From positions 35,297,501 to 35,361,500 of the forward strand of contig CM077011.1 in NCBI GenBank assembly GCA_039090855.1: DNA of 64,000 nucleotides, in the 5' to 3' direction. Source of the stretch: Macrothele yani (lineage: Eukaryota > Arthropoda > Arachnida > Araneae > Macrothelidae). This document shows, in pieces, positions 31,870 to 44,015 of this stretch (within the stretch, counting starts at the first letter, position 1; every line of letters begins with the position of its first letter). The notes below the pieces were generated by a model. That model did no database searches, was not told where the DNA came from, and saw only the letters and a list, made by a program, of their open reading frames with translations. Made by a program: the position numbers and the translations under genes.

Positions 31870-32785
31870 TGAGAATATATATATTTAAGAGCAGAGCCGA
31901 AAACATAAGAAAAACTTAAGAATTTAAAACGAAAGTTGCAAAATAACCTGAAAATCAAAACGCGCAACGCAGCAGTTATGAAAATTCAGAATTCACATTC
32001 TATTAACTAGAGACTGAAGCAAAAAAATTTTTTGACTCATACCAAGTACAACATAGAAAAGGTTATGTATTGACTGGTGTGAGTACAAAGAAAAAAATAG
32101 AAAAACTGAATGTAGAAAGTGTCGAGAATACTGAGCCTTGGCTTTATCAAGGATCAGCAAAAACTCTGCATTTTCTCACTTCCACAAAGATCTATTTGGA
32201 AATGGGTTTCTGCAAAGTCATAGATGCAAGTAATAAGCCCACCAAAAAAATTTTTTTAAATATATATATGTCATAACCTCCATAGAGTTGTATGACCAAG
32301 CTTTAGTTAACAATTTAGCTTGCATCCATAACTTTCCTGGCCCGACCCATGCTCTTCATCTGTTACAAATAAACAGAAAAAAGATGATTATAGAAAACTC
32401 AAGTTGTAAGAGTGACATAATGAATCAGAAATAATGTTCAGCAATAACAAATTGCCGAGTCGCCTAAGAGAGAATTTAAACCTGAATAGCAATACTAAAG
32501 TACTACAAATTCTTAAACATTGCAATAAAAAAAGGAAATATTAATTTTTTTCTAAAGCACAGATTCTTGAAAGAAAACTGGATTATAAAAACCCCTACTC
32601 CACAACTTCTGACAACACAAAAACGAGAATAAAATAAAGACAATAATAAACTAAAGAAATGCTTTGTGAAGGTTATATGACATAAACAATTAGTTGCAAT
32701 ATGTACAAAGTATTTCAGAAGTGCTTTAAGTGCATAATTAAGTAGTTATTAAGACCTTAACTACATTGAAAACACATCGTAGACT
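31870..32785 (-). mobile_element. PLE copy 2: 3' non-coding fragment
   Basis: Colinear with 44398-45320 over ~900 bp. Shared words include TTAAGAGCA, GCGCAACGCAGCAGTT, ATAGAAAAGGTTATGTAT, CGAGAATACTGAGCCTTGGC, TGGCCCGACCCATGCTCTTC and CAATATGTACAAAGTATTTC. The reverse transcriptase is absent, so this is only the low-coordinate (3') part. It starts next to a TATATA tract as the full copy does. Confidence 0.9.
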
Positions 32786-32826
32786 ACAAGAACAATGGAA
32801 CGGTAGGCTGCTTAGCCTTAGTAAAG

Positions 32827-32837
32827 TAACCATATAT
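32827..32837. repeat. Target-site duplication of the RTE LINE (3' side)
   Basis: TAACCATATAT, repeated exactly at 36018-36028. Confidence 0.9.
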
Positions 32838-35800
32838 CATCATCATCATCATTGTCAACCATTATCAATCCACTGCTGGACGAAGGTCTCCCCAAGTTTC
32901 CTCCACAACGGTCTGTCTTGTGCCAGTCTCCTCCATGTCACCTGCATACTTTCGAATTTCATCCACCCATCTCCCATGTGGTCTTCTTCTGGGTCTTTTC
33001 CTGTCCTTTGGAATCCAATCTAAAATTTCGGCTGTCCATCGATGATCTGTCCTTCTGGCAGTATGTCCAGCCCATTGCCATTTCAGGGATTTAACTCTGA
33101 TCATGATGTCTTCCACTCTTGTCATTTTTCGGATCCACGAGTTCCTCTTCTTATCTCTCCTGGTTACACCAAGTATGCACCTCTCCATGCTTCTTTGAGT
33201 TGTCTGCAGCCTTTGTATGTCTCTTTTAGTTAAGGTCCACGTCTCTGCACCATACGTAAGCACTGGAAGGATGCACTGATTAAACACCTTTCTTTAAGAC
33301 ATAATGGCATATTGCTCTTGAAAATTATGCTGTTTCTTCCAAAAGCTCTCCAGGCAAGTTTTGTACGCCGATTAATTTCTTCCTCAATGTGACCCTCACT
33401 TGATATCTGCTGTCCAAGATAAACGTACGTGTTCTGTTATCTCCAGCTTTTCTCCATCAATCGATAAATCTTCATTTCTTGTAAAAGCATTGAACATCAC
33501 TTTTGTCTTCTGAAAGTTCATTTTTAATCCCACTTCTTTACTCTTGTCAGCAAGTTCCTGGATCATACTCTGCAGCTCTGATGGGGTAGTTGCAAAAATG
33601 ACTACGTCATCAGCAAAACGAAGGTGGGTTAGATAATCTCCATTAATCTTTATCCCTTGTTTTCCCAGCTCAGCGACTGAAAAACACCCTCCAATGTGGC
33701 ATTAAAGAGCTTCGGAGATATGGTGTCCCCTTGTCTCACTCCCTTTCCAATTTTTACGTGTGTTGTATTTTCAAACAGCCTAATCTTTGCACTTGCATTT
33801 TCATAGATGTTATTAATAATATTAATGTATGCATCTTCAATACCGCAGGTTTTCAGAGCCATTGTAACTGCTGATGGTTTCACCGAATCAAAGGCTTTTT
33901 CATAATCGATAAAAGCCATGCACAATGGAAGTTCATATTCCCTCGCTCTTTCAATTAGTTCTCTCAGCACGTGGATATGATCTATTGTGCTGTAGCCACT
34001 CCTGAATCCAGCTTGTTCTCTCGGTTGAGCCATGTCCAGTGTTACCTTCAAGCGGTGTGAAAGAACTTTAGTGAAGACTTTATAAACTACTGATAGGAGG
34101 CTGATAGGTCTGTAGTTTCCGAGATCCTCAATGTCACCTTTCTTATGTAGCAGGATCATTGTAGCGCTGTTCCAATCCTCAGGAATCTTTCCTTCATTAA
34201 GGCATCGAGTGAAAATTTGGGCGAGTACTGTTTCGATTTCTCCACTTGCTTCTTGTATGATGTCTACAGTAATTCCATCTTCTCCTGGAGCTTTTCCTCG
34301 CTTCATGTTCTTGATTGCATGTGCAACTTCTGCTGGAAGGACTGGAGGAACTCTGGTACTGGTATCTTTCATGATGTCTGGAGTGCATATATCATCGCTT
34401 TCATATAATTTGGAGTAGAAATCTTTCACTCTTGTCAAAATTTCGCCTCTATTTCTTGTTACAGAACCATCTTCTTTTCTCAGTGCCATAATCTGTTTTC
34501 TTCCCTTACTGAGATGTCCCTTTGCTATCTTTAGGCTTTGGTTGTTTTCAATTGCTTTCCTCACTAGTTCACAGTTGAATTTTCTTACGTCTTCAGTGAT
34601 ACTTTTTCTTACTGTCTTGCATAGCTCTATATATTCCACTTTGGAAGTCACATCTTCTTTAGTTGTCCTCATCTCCTTCTTTTTGCATCAACATTTTGGT
34701 TTTTCCTGATAATTTGTTCATATGCAACTTGTTCTTAGACCCAGCCAATTTTGTTGCTGTTTCCATAAGAGCTTTGGTTACTTTTCTGTTAACTTCAGAG
34801 ATGTCCACTTCTTCCGATGTTAGGCCTTCTAAAGCAGAAAACCTGTTCTTCAGTTCTAACTTGAAGGTATTATGGTGTTTTTTAAGGTTGGTTATGTCAA
34901 TAGATTTTGTTTGTCTTATGAGCTTGCCACGTTCAAGTTTAGTGTTGAGGTGCATCTTACATCTCACCAATCTATGGTCACTACCTGTGTTGAACTTGTT
35001 TAGCACACTGCAGTCTTCTATGACGAATTTTTTGTTACACATAATAAAATCAATTTCACTTGTCGTCCCATTTGGATGTCTCCATGTCCATTTCCTGTGT
35101 GGCTTTTTCTTGAAGAAGGAGTTCAAGATGAAAAACCCTTCTGCCTCTGCAAACTCTACGAGAGTATTTCCACGCTGGTTTCTGTTGCCGTGACCGAATT
35201 TACCTACTGAAGTTTCATTCTGTTGCTGTTGCCCTATTTTTGCATTGAAATCTCCCATAATTATTTTCAAGTGCTGCTTACCTTTATTATTTAGATGACA
35301 AATTTCCTCATAAAATTCTTCAATTTCTTCTTCAGGATGACTTGTGGTGGGTGCATAAGTTTGAATAATCTGAGCCTGGTATCTGTTCGAGAGTTGGATA
35401 ACAAGTCGTGCAGCTCTGTCAGAGGAACTTTCAACTTCTACAACTTTATCCTTCAGTTTCTTGTTTATTATAAATCCAACACCACTAGTTCTGCCAGTAT
35501 CTGTCCCACGATAGTAGAAGAGATGTCCACTTTTCAGTTCGATGAGATCTTCTCCTTTCTCCTTACCTCACTTAGCCCCACGATGTCCCACCTGATCCTT
35601 TGTAGTTCCTCTTCCAATTCAAGAAGCCTTGAATCAGAAGATAGGGAGCGTCCATTGTAAGTAGCCAAGGTCAGCATCAGATGGCAGCCTAGTCCGGTCC
35701 TCCGGGGATTCTTAGCACCCTCTGCCTTCATGTCGCACTGGCCGCTGCCTTGGCCAGGTACATTCCAGCTGCCGGAGACTGAGGGCCAAGATTTAAGTTG

Positions 35801-36017
35801 TGGAATCATTTTGGGGGGGTTTGGCCATAACTCACCACGCTGGCCAAGCGGGTTGGTGAGTGTGGGATGGAATTTCCTCTGATCCCGATGGTATAGTTAT
35901 ACCGCTATTGGCGGTCGTCAGAGCCCCTTTAGTGGGAACAGGATGCACCACGAGAAGGCGGGGTTGACATTTGTCAAGGAGAGGCTGTGATGTTACGCAT
36001 CACCTGACCTTACATCC
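32838..36017 (-). mobile_element. Full-length RTE-type LINE
   Basis: Bounded by an exact 11-bp target duplication (32827-32837; 36018-36028). The 3' end has the short (TGA)n-type tail typical of RTE elements (CATCATCATCATCATT on the plus strand). The 5' end is a ~200-bp untranslated region (35810-36017) including GTTAGGATGTAAGGTCAGG at its start on the minus strand. About 3.18 kb, the usual RTE size, and the only complete LINE here. Confidence 0.93.
32865..35809 (-). pseudogene. RTE ORF: AP endonuclease + reverse transcriptase, frameshifted
   Basis: The start used is MIPQLKSWPSVSGS at 35809. Endonuclease landmarks: LATYNGRSLSS (N-terminal), WDIVGLSEVRR (~35560), QTYAPTT (~35350), MGDFNAKIG (~35255) and SDHRLVRCKMH (~34970). 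Reverse transcriptase landmarks: KAPGEDGITVDII (~34280), NYRPISLLSVVYK (~34100), AGFRSGYST (~33995), AFIDYEKAFDS (~33910), GVRQGDTISPKLF (~33735) and LRFADDVVIFA (~33610). The C-terminus KWQWAGHTARRTDHRW precedes a stop near 32865. Indels occur near 35535, 34665, 33655 (one T fewer than the copy at 14290) and 33290. All motifs survive; only small indels inactivate it, so insertion was fairly recent. Confidence 0.93.
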
Positions 36018-36020
36018 TAA

Positions 36021-36028
<8 letters not shown>
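36018..36028. repeat. Target-site duplication of the RTE LINE (5' side)
   Basis: TAACCATATAT, matching 32827-32837. The TA microsatellite continues from here. Confidence 0.9.

Positions 36029-36073
<45 letters not shown>
36023..36073. repeat. (TA)n microsatellite
   Basis: About 25 TA units between the LINE 5' end and a SINE-A tail. Confidence 0.95.
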
Positions 36074-36091
<18 letters not shown>

Positions 36092-36270
36092 TTTTTTTGA
36101 TTGAATGTTTAACGACCACCATGAGCAATTCGATGGGCTATAAGCAGTCGCCCACCCCTAATTTGGGGCCACTGGTTCCAGGGAAGGGGAAGAGTCAGTG
36201 CCATAAGACAAACACAACATCCATGCCTCATCGAGATTCGAACCCGGACCCATCTCAGACGAATGGTCAT
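36074..36270 (-). mobile_element. SINE-A copy, head-truncated
   Basis: A T25 tract, then GATTGAATGTTTAACGACCA, the body, GATTCGAACCCGGACCC and CGAATGGTC. The last part of the head is missing. It joins directly to the TA tract. Confidence 0.88.
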
Positions 36271-36446
36271 CAACATGTTCGGAAAGGTCATGGAGGTTAC
36301 ACATATCAGCATATTGTTTTCTATGTCTCCATTCACTGTTTTGGAAAATTCCCTTCATGGATATGAGATGGTCAGACCTCACAGTGTATGTTACTCTGTA
36401 CCCTGGTTAACTGCATGTAATACTGCACGAGACTAACCAAAGACCT

Positions 36447-36585
36447 TAAAAAAAATACTGAAGGGTGTAACTTCCTTTTTTAGTTACAATTTTTATTTTA
36501 TACATCCCCCAGAGCATGAATTAACGCCCCTGGAATGACCATTCGGGGAGGGCAACCGTCCTCCAGGTAGCTACGGCCCTGATCT
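36447..36585. repeat. Dispersed repeat U, end fragment
   Basis: AATACTGAAGGGTGTAAC, TACATCCCCC-GAGCA, ACGCCCCTGGAATGA and CTACGGCCCTG match the right end of the copy at 54595-55222. Confidence 0.75.
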
Positions 36586-36661
36586 TGACACGATGCTCGA
36601 GAAGAAACAAGCAGGAGGTGGCAGTGTGCTGATGTGGGGCCTGTTTTCCTGGAGCGATGGT
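36586..36661 (+). pseudogene. Tc1-like transposase scrap
   Basis: Reads EKKQAGGGSVLMWGLFSW, the conserved GGGSVMVWGCFS block between the first and second catalytic residues. Very short. Confidence 0.55.
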
Positions 36662-37425
36662 CAACTTCCGTAGGCTACGTGCGATTTCCGTACAACTCAA
36701 GTTTTGTGCCATTTCGTGCAATTTCCGTACACGTGAAGGAAAAATTTTGAACAAAGTGCGAGTTCACAAAGGAGAAGAGGAAATTCGGCCATTCATATAT
36801 GAACGGTTGATTAATGAAATAGTTTTAATAACAAATTATTGACTAAATTGAAAACTAACTACAATTTCGAGAAATTGCTCTAATTTTTTTTAGGAAATTT
36901 TGTGAAATTTATTGCTTATTTTAACGCAAATGACAAAAATTCAAAGATGTAATTATATGAAAACAAGCGTGTATACATGTGATGGTTTCTTGCATCATAT
37001 TGGCATGTTTTCCCTTCACATTTTATTCATGCTTACAATGTTAAAAATTGGTACTTAGAAATAAACAAAATGTGCTTGTTTTCGAGTATATTCAGGGCTT
37101 ATAATAGCTCCGAGTACTTGTGTCTCATTTTTGAAAAAGACACTTACTCATTTTTCAGTACATACAGGGAATCAGTTGTAAGTATATCTAGTACTTCTAA
37201 TTTGAAATATATGTATTCATTTTTGAGTACATATATTTCATATATATGTATTCAAAGCAATCCATATATTTCAAATATATGTGCTCTAACTTCATTCAGT
37301 TTCTGCGCCCTTTCGGGTAGGGCACAGAAAAAAAGAAATTAGAGCGAATCTAGCTAATCTGACAGGATAGCTCGTAAATGAGAGAAAACACACTAGATGG
37401 CGCCGCCGTACAAGCGTACGATGTT
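36662..37425. other. Intergenic, AT-rich
   Basis: Contains loosely repeated ATATATGTATTCA words at 37195-37290. An inverted pair TTTCTGCGCCCTTTCGGGTA/GGGCACAGAAA at 37300-37335 can form a hairpin. No genes. Confidence 0.4.
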
Positions 37426-37429
37426 GCAC

Positions 37430-37637
37430 ATAGAAGGCAGAAAGAAACTGGGGGTGGAGAGGCTTAGGAACTTTAACCGGGAGATTCCTACCCGTGGGTC
37501 GTCACTTAACGTGCTTGTCCGATGCACGGCGGATATTCAGCGATTGTTAGAAATTCACACTACCAGGCTAGGATTGAACCTGGGGTCCCTCTAACAGTAG
37601 TCTGAATCTCTAACGACTAAACCATCCACAGCTCGAT
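37430..37637 (-). mobile_element. SINE-B copy, head half, diverged
   Basis: CACTTAACGTGCTTGTCCGA, GCACGGCGGATATTCAG, the B-box GGTTCAATCC (minus) and AACGACTAAACCATCC follow SINE-B. The tail half is missing. Confidence 0.7.
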
Positions 37638-38199
37638 TTCAAATTTGGAATAAGTGTACTCCATACATACTCATTTATTCATAGAATCAACCGGAAGTAT
37701 ATTATTCGATGGCACATCTGGGATAATAGATATACTCGTTGTCACATGCTGGGCAAATGGCCCGCACAATTTTATGACAAATGTAGTGATGAAGCGACAT
37801 GTATTATTTATGAGATTAACACAAATATAGTTAATGAAAAAGCTTACACAAAAAAATACTTCATGCTTAATTAAATTGCTTGCGATCAGTGACTTTGTTG
37901 TACTAATTATTTATGTGTGTCACTTTACACATTCATTAAACAATTTCTCTTGAAATCTATAATACCTAAAATGAAATAATACGAGATTATATTTATTGAC
38001 CCAGTTATTTGTAAATACGTATGGTTACTTATATTTGAGCATGTCATGTACTCGTTTACGATATGATTGTACTTAAAACAAGAAAGATGACACCGAATTT
38101 TCGGGTGTAATAAGCACGTCTTTTGAATCCATTCTGACGCAAATTAAATTTATCAAAGCTATTCAAAGTCAATGGAACCGGTATGGAAAACAGTAGTAT

Positions 38200-39510
38200 C
38201 TGACGGAAGAAAGAAGTTTTTCAGTCGGGTTTTTAATCCCTCAGATATTGCTGTAAACGGAATCGTGAGCTTACGCCCTTTGCTTGCAGACTTGTGCGTT
38301 AAGAAAAACATGAATTTATACATGTATATGAGAAACATTTCGCACCGGAAACGCTCTCCAACACAAAGAATTTTTCAAATCGAACTCTTAGAAACAGAGA
38401 TATCGACAAAAATGGAAGTTATGAATCTACGCTCCCTGGCGGGAAAAACATGCATTACTTTAAGAAGAACGTATTCTGAAAAGGTTTTTCGATTTGAGCA
38501 GTATAGGTCGACGAAAGGATTTTTTCAGTCAAGTTTTCTGGAGCTCAGATTTTGCTGCAAATACATAACCAGAAATTAACACTTATGCCCCCTCGTGGCC
38601 AAACCATTCTTTACTAAACATTAGAAATTATATGAAAAATATTTTCCATCAGGTGTTTTATGCGATACAGGATGAATTTTTCAAATCGGAGTTTTAGAAG
38701 CAGAAATAACGTAGAAAACGCAGTTTACCTTTGCGCCCCTAGCGGGAAGTCTATGATTTACTTGAAAATTTTGAATTTATATGAAAAACATTTCGCATCG
38801 GAAACACTATCCAACAAAGAAGCAATTTTTCAAATTGGACTCCTAAAAGTAGAGATATTGACAAAAATAAGATATACATCTACGCCTCCTGGCGGTGAAA
38901 CCATGCAATATTTTGAGAAGAAAATATTCTGAAAAGGTTTATTGACGTGAGTGGCATCGGTCCACGAAATAATTTTTTTCAATCGAGATTTTAGCTCATA
39001 TTTTATGGCAGATACATCAGAAGCAAAAATTAACACTTACGCCCTCTGGTGGCCAAAGTATTCTTTACCAAAAACTAGAAATTATATGCAAAAGGTTATC
39101 CATCAGGATCTGTACCCGCTAAAGGAAACATTTTTCAAATCGGAGTTTTAGAAGAAGAGATATTGGGGAAAACATAATTTACTTTTACGCTCCTTAGCGG
39201 AAAATCTATGCGTAATTTCAAAAAGTAACTATACCTAAAATACTCTTCGACATAAATGGAATCGAAAAGAAAAAAATATTTTTTTTCAATCCGATATTTA
39301 GAAGCAAATATGTGGAATAAAACATATTTTTCAATTCGACATCTGCGTTTACGTCCTCTAGCGGCGAAATTGTATATCGTAAAAAAAAAAAAAAACGAAA
39401 TGAAGGATCATCATTTGCATATTTCAAGCTTCCCAAAGCAAAAAGAATTTTTCAAATCGGACTAATAGTTGCAGAGATATCGTGTCTACAGACGGACAAA
39501 CCGATAACAT
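38200..39510 (+). repeat. Nine-unit ~152-bp tandem array (with ACGCCCC-AGCGG motif)
   Basis: Anchor words of the type TTTTTCAAATCGGACTTTTA recur near 38220, 38374, 38525, 38677, 38825, 38978, 39130, 39287 and 39447, i.e. every 148-160 bp. Units also share TTACGCCCTCTGGCGG-AAA and ATATGAAAAACATTTCGCA. At least two unit types seem to alternate (CAAATCGGA-TTTTAGAAGC versus TCAGTC-AGTTTT-GAGCTC). The array ends with GTGTCTACAGACGGACAAAC and a hairpin. Open frames within it are not genes. Confidence 0.85.
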
Positions 39511-39511
39511 A

Positions 39512-39540
39512 AGCACGATCTTTTTTTACAAAGTCGTGCT
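39512..39540 (+). repeat. Terminal hairpin of the 152-bp array
   Basis: AGCACGA ... TCGTGCT stem around a T/A-rich loop, directly after the last unit, as the THR elements end in their own hairpin. Confidence 0.7.
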
Positions 39541-39919
39541 AAAAAACTAAACTTTTTTTGCATTTTTTTTTTTCAATTTTTCACAACTACTCAAATTTTC
39601 CAACGAAGGCCAGAGCTTTTAAACATTTTTCCATGGTCTCAGAATCACGAGATGGTGCTGCACAATAATCATCTAAAATTATGTTTATTCGTTTCTCGAG
39701 GTTGATGAATTTCTTAAGGCATGTTTTCTTCTCAAGCTGTAGGTTACTTTGTCAAAAAAAAAACATTCTGCTTCTTCTTTCAGACTTTTTACCAAACTCT
39801 TAATTTTTGGGTGCGGCTTGTTCATTAATCGGTTTAGCTTAAACTTGTACTGAACTCGCACTAGGTCATAAGAATTTTAAGTTATATGTATGGAAATCGC
39901 ACGAAATGGCACAAAATTT
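39541..39919. other. Intergenic
   Basis: T- and A-rich tracts, no feature supported. Confidence 0.4.
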
Positions 39920-40290
39920 GAGGTGTACGCAAGTAGCACTACCTGGGAATCATTGGGAGCAACCGTGCCTATGTATCGCACGATGAACGCTTCTATCTAC
40001 ATGATTGTGGCGTATCAGGTGCTCGCATTGATGATGACATTCTACCCCGATGCACCGGTTAATTCCAGCAAGACCACGCCCCTTGTACTGTTGCTATGCG
40101 CGTGCGAGAATGGTTTGACGAGCATTTCAATGACTTTTTAGCGTACTATCCTGGCCACCGTACTCGCCGGACACCATGCCATTGAACTTGTGTGGGACTA
40201 TCTTGTCCGACAGATTCGACGTATGAATCCACCACCGAAGACTGTTGAAGATCTGCGAGAAGCTCTGTTGTCTGTATGGTAGATAGTATC
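39920..40290 (+). pseudogene. Tc1-family transposase 3' fragment (Tc1-H)
   Basis: Across frames: FQQDHAPCTVAMRVREWFDE (second catalytic region, with QDHAPC in place of QDNAPC, so the D is kept), FNDF, then TPCHELVWDYLVRQIRR, where the PDLNPIEHLW block should be. The glutamate of that block is recognisable, but the preceding residues are lost. The C-terminal PPPKTVEDLREALLSVW is normal. About one third of a transposase. Confidence 0.75.
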
Positions 40291-40299
40291 ACCCCAGAA

Positions 40300-41924
40300 A
40301 CGTTCAGAGGTCTCACTAAATCTATGCCACGTCATATATGAGGAGGTCATACTAACAGATGGTCATGGTTTTTTTTACTGAACTACGCAGTGCGGTCGAC
40401 GTGGACGTCAATGACGTCATCAACAAAAGCTGAACTGAAAACGAGCGCGCTCTTATAAAAAATAGATCAGTTTTTTTTTTTTGTAAAATTATACATAAAA
40501 ATAAATTAAAAAAGAAGAGTAGCGAAAATAATTAAATTAAGAATGCCCCTCCCTTTTCATATCCATTAAAACTAGGTGGGTCGCCAATGTTTGTTCTAAA
40601 AATTGAGGTCGTGGTTCTAAAAAGTTTGGGAAGCTCTATGAGGAAGTATTTACTAATGTGAAAAATTGAAGTGCATAAAATTCTGTGAAAACAAAACGTG
40701 AAGTAAAATGAAACAAAAATATTCTAATTTTTTACGCGTAAAACAAACTTGAATAGGTGCCTGGATACTCGATACACTTCAGCAAATCGATTGTTTTTCA
40801 ACAAAACTGGATAAACGTTCAACTTACCATTTTAGGAGGAAGCAGCGAAGTTTCTACTTCGAAGAAATAAATGTCAGAACAATTTACAGTAACAATACAT
40901 TGGATGACAGTTCTAAATTTTTTTGTTTTATAAAGTAATTACACTTTCTCGGGGTCTGCTTTAATCTGTGTTTAATCTCTCTAAGAAAGGAGCGGAAGAA
41001 ACGCTTTTGGGAAACGGCATGTATTTACAGCTCTTACAAAATATTTCTCGGCGTGGTGTTGTTCACAAGACCAGTTCCTTTTTCACAGAAGACATCAAGG
41101 TCGCATTCCAAATGAGCAAAGTAGGCAGGCGAGGGTGGAGATCTTTGAGAACGCCAAGTAAGCGGAAATAAGCTTTTGTGTTTACTTCCTAAGTGTCGAC
41201 ACACAAAATGCGAGAAACAAAGCTAATTCCTGTTACAACAACAAACACTCGGAATGGCATATATTCGCAATTCTCTGTTTAACTGCAAAGACAATGTTTT
41301 CTTGCCCTTCAGCTTTTCAAAAGAGATCAATTTTGCTTTTCATTTTGAACCAGCAGTCACTTTGTTTTAAGAATTGCCTCTAGTTTTCAAATGATAAAGG
41401 CTCGCGACCAAGGATTGCAAATGCCCAGGCCCGCCCTATGGGGGTTAAATTGTACTGTGTTCATTTTAAAAGGTTACTTCTTTCTTGCACACACGCAAAA
41501 CAAACTTGTTTATACGACTTCGGTGACTTTATAATTAAATAAAACGGTGATTGTTCTCTTTCCGTAATCCTACTATATTTTCGGCGTTCCCGTTTTGTCA
41601 TAAATACGCTCAGGTGTTTAGAAGCTCAAATTTAACTTGTAATTTACTTTCGCTATATATACCATTTCTTTATTGAAACTCGAATTTATAAAATTTTGTT
41701 TATTTTTATGTTAAATCAGCAAACCAATCATGGACTCCTATGAACAACAAAGCCACACATTTTCGATACGTCTTTTGACTTAAGCAAGGGCCTTTTTGAT
41801 AGTTCTGTTACAACGCTCCCGGAGTGAGGTTGTCACAATATGCAAATCACCAGTAATTAATCTGTGGAAGAGCAGGTAAAATAATAACAAATACGCCACA
41901 ATACTTAGTGTAAGCAGGAAAGAT
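40300..41924. other. Intergenic, nothing recognised
   Basis: AT-rich with no supported genes or repeats. A 67-codon plus frame at 40968 has no domain. Confidence 0.4.
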
Positions 41925-42238
41925 AAGAAAAGGAACTCGTGGTTAAAGAAAATGACAAGAGTGGACTACATCATGATCAGAGTGAAATCACTGAAATGGC
42001 AATGGGCTGGACGATGTTGCCAGAACAACGGACCACCACTGGACAATAGAAGTTTTGAAATGGATTCAGTGAGACAGAAAAATACCCAGAAGAAGACCCC
42101 ATGAGAGATGGATGGATGAAATTCGCAAGCATGCCGAAGTGGCATGGAGGTGACACGCTGAAGGCAGACAGTTGTGGAAGAAACTTGGGGAGACCCTTCA
42201 TCCAGCAGTGGATTAATAATGGTGACAATGTTGATGAA
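41925..42238 (+). pseudogene. RTE-type LINE 3'-end fragment, old
   Basis: Plus-strand text corresponding to MTRVDYIMIRVKSLKWQWAG, then RRRPHERWMDEIRKHAE after frame changes, and the WRKLGETLHPAVD-type ending, followed by AATAATGGTGACAATGTTGA (3' tail). About 80% similar by eye to the copies at 13461 and 32838, so clearly older. Confidence 0.85.
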
Positions 42239-42454
42239 GATACATATTTTTTTTAATATCCTTAAATTAGAAAAAAAAAAAAAAAAAAACCGTCCATATC
42301 GTTTGCTCTAGGACTCGCCAAAACATCCGGCAAATCCTAAACTGAACCGTAAGCAAGTTTCACTTGTCGAGGAGTACAATCCCTCCTCGTGGCGACGACC
42401 ACTGCAAACGGGCTACTGATCTAAGTCAGAAACCCTTGTTTAAATACCACCTTG

Positions 42455-42635
42455 AGGCACTCCTTAAGGCAGTCGGCCGTCATTAATTTGAAGATACGGT
42501 TCCAAAGAAGTGAGAAAGCCCCAGCGTCGTAATACAAACACACAACTCATACTTCATCCGGGTCTCGAAATCGGGTCCAACTCGGACGATACCCAAAAAC
42601 CTACGTTGCTAACTCCTCAGCCACCGGGCCAGCGA
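42455..42635 (-). mobile_element. SINE-A copy, very old
   Basis: The SINE-A order is just visible: GGCAGTCGGCCGTC, GGTTCCAAAGAAGTGAGAAA, ACAAACACACAACTCAT, TCGGGTCC and CCTCAGCCACCGGGCC. Confidence 0.55.
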
Positions 42636-42639
42636 AATC

Positions 42640-43800
42640 ACCAATTCGTCAGACAATACTGATAATCTTCGAAATTGCATGGTAGGTATTCTTTTCCAGC
42701 AGAGAAATTTTGTTGCGGCATTTCTATGCCAAAATATAATCTAAAACCCAATTTTCCTTTCCAAATTCGGATGTTTGGGGGGGGGGGGGATTTCTTTTGT
42801 TACATTTAATTTTTTAAATGGGGAATGTCATTTCGAAACATCCTGCTTTTTTGAAGGTAGTTCCGAAGTAAGAGATACCATACTTCTGTATTTTAATGCC
42901 AGAAAACAAGTCTTACTTCCATCGGGATTTCCCGATCCATGTAAGAGATTGTAATGAAAATGTCGAGACTCGGGGTCGTTAATTAAGGCTAATAAAGCTC
43001 CAATAAGTTCAACAGCAGTCAAGGTCCCCATCCTGTTGTTATTTCAACCCTGTTCTCCCCAAGTGGCACATAAGTGCCAACGACAGACTTCAATGTCATT
43101 GTCCTGGACTACGTCAAGCTCTCGAGATCTATAGAAGATTATTGGGCTTAAGCTTGAGTGTTACCAATCTCTTCCTCTGTCTGTCTCTCTGCTGCGCGCT
43201 CCCAGAAAGCAAACAAGGCGCCCTTCGGAGAACGGAGACCACACAGTATCTCCCTTACATGACTCAATAGCCTACGTCTGTCACTTAAAGGGCAATCGGA
43301 CTTTGTTTTTCCTTCCTTCCCGTGCGCTTCCCTTACAACCAGCCCTTGTTAAGACCACTTTAGATTGTGGGATGTTGCTGGATGCCGGGAGCAACGCTGC
43401 TGTCATTCAAATGACACCACCAAAGATATCCTTGAGGGGTTTGGGAGGGGGATAATTCTCCCAATGTGAAACCAGCCTGAAAGAAACCACCGAAGTTTGA
43501 TGGACAGATCAATGTTTCCTAATATTGAAGACCTGCGTTATATTCAACGCGGTACTGAATGGTGTTAATTTAACACATAAAAAAAGGATGAACCACAGTA
43601 CAGCTACTCCAATTGCAATTCGTATCTGCTTTCACAGAATATATTCCTTACATCAACTTTCAGCCACTTCAGTGCTAATATTTGGGGTAGATTTCTTAGT
43701 TAAAAACAGATTTTTACAAAGTTTATTTAAATGGACATAAACAATAATAGCAATTAAAATAATTATCAGCACATGACTGTTCGGCTATGGTACATTTTAT
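42640..43800. other. Intergenic, nothing recognised
   Basis: One G11 run near 42778. No repeat or gene supported. The GC-richer 43040-43470 has no open frame of note. Confidence 0.4.
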
Positions 43801-43819
43801 AGCTGCAATCGCTTTTTTG

Positions 43820-44015
43820 CAAAGTTAATTTTCCACAAGAAAGGAAGGGGTAACTACTGTGCTACTTTTATTTGTCAAGTTTTTGCTAAGGGTTTCTCAT
43901 AAGATTCATTTCCAACTGAAAAAGGAAGATCTGCAAGGAAAACTATTGGTTCTAATAGGTTTTCTGAGGAATAAACTTGTGACAGAAATTGAAGGATTAA
44001 CTACTGAACTAAAGT
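43820..44015. repeat. Degenerate tandem repeat V (also at 53600-54030)
   Basis: Words GTTAATTTTCCACA-GAAAGG, AAGGGGTAACTACTGTGCTA, GGTTTCTCATAA and CAACTGAAAAAGGAAGA recur with ~120-bp spacing within and between the two locations. Confidence 0.6.

Noticed and set aside
34663..35193. 176-codon plus frame
   Set aside because: Antisense shadow of the RTE endonuclease/reverse transcriptase frame.
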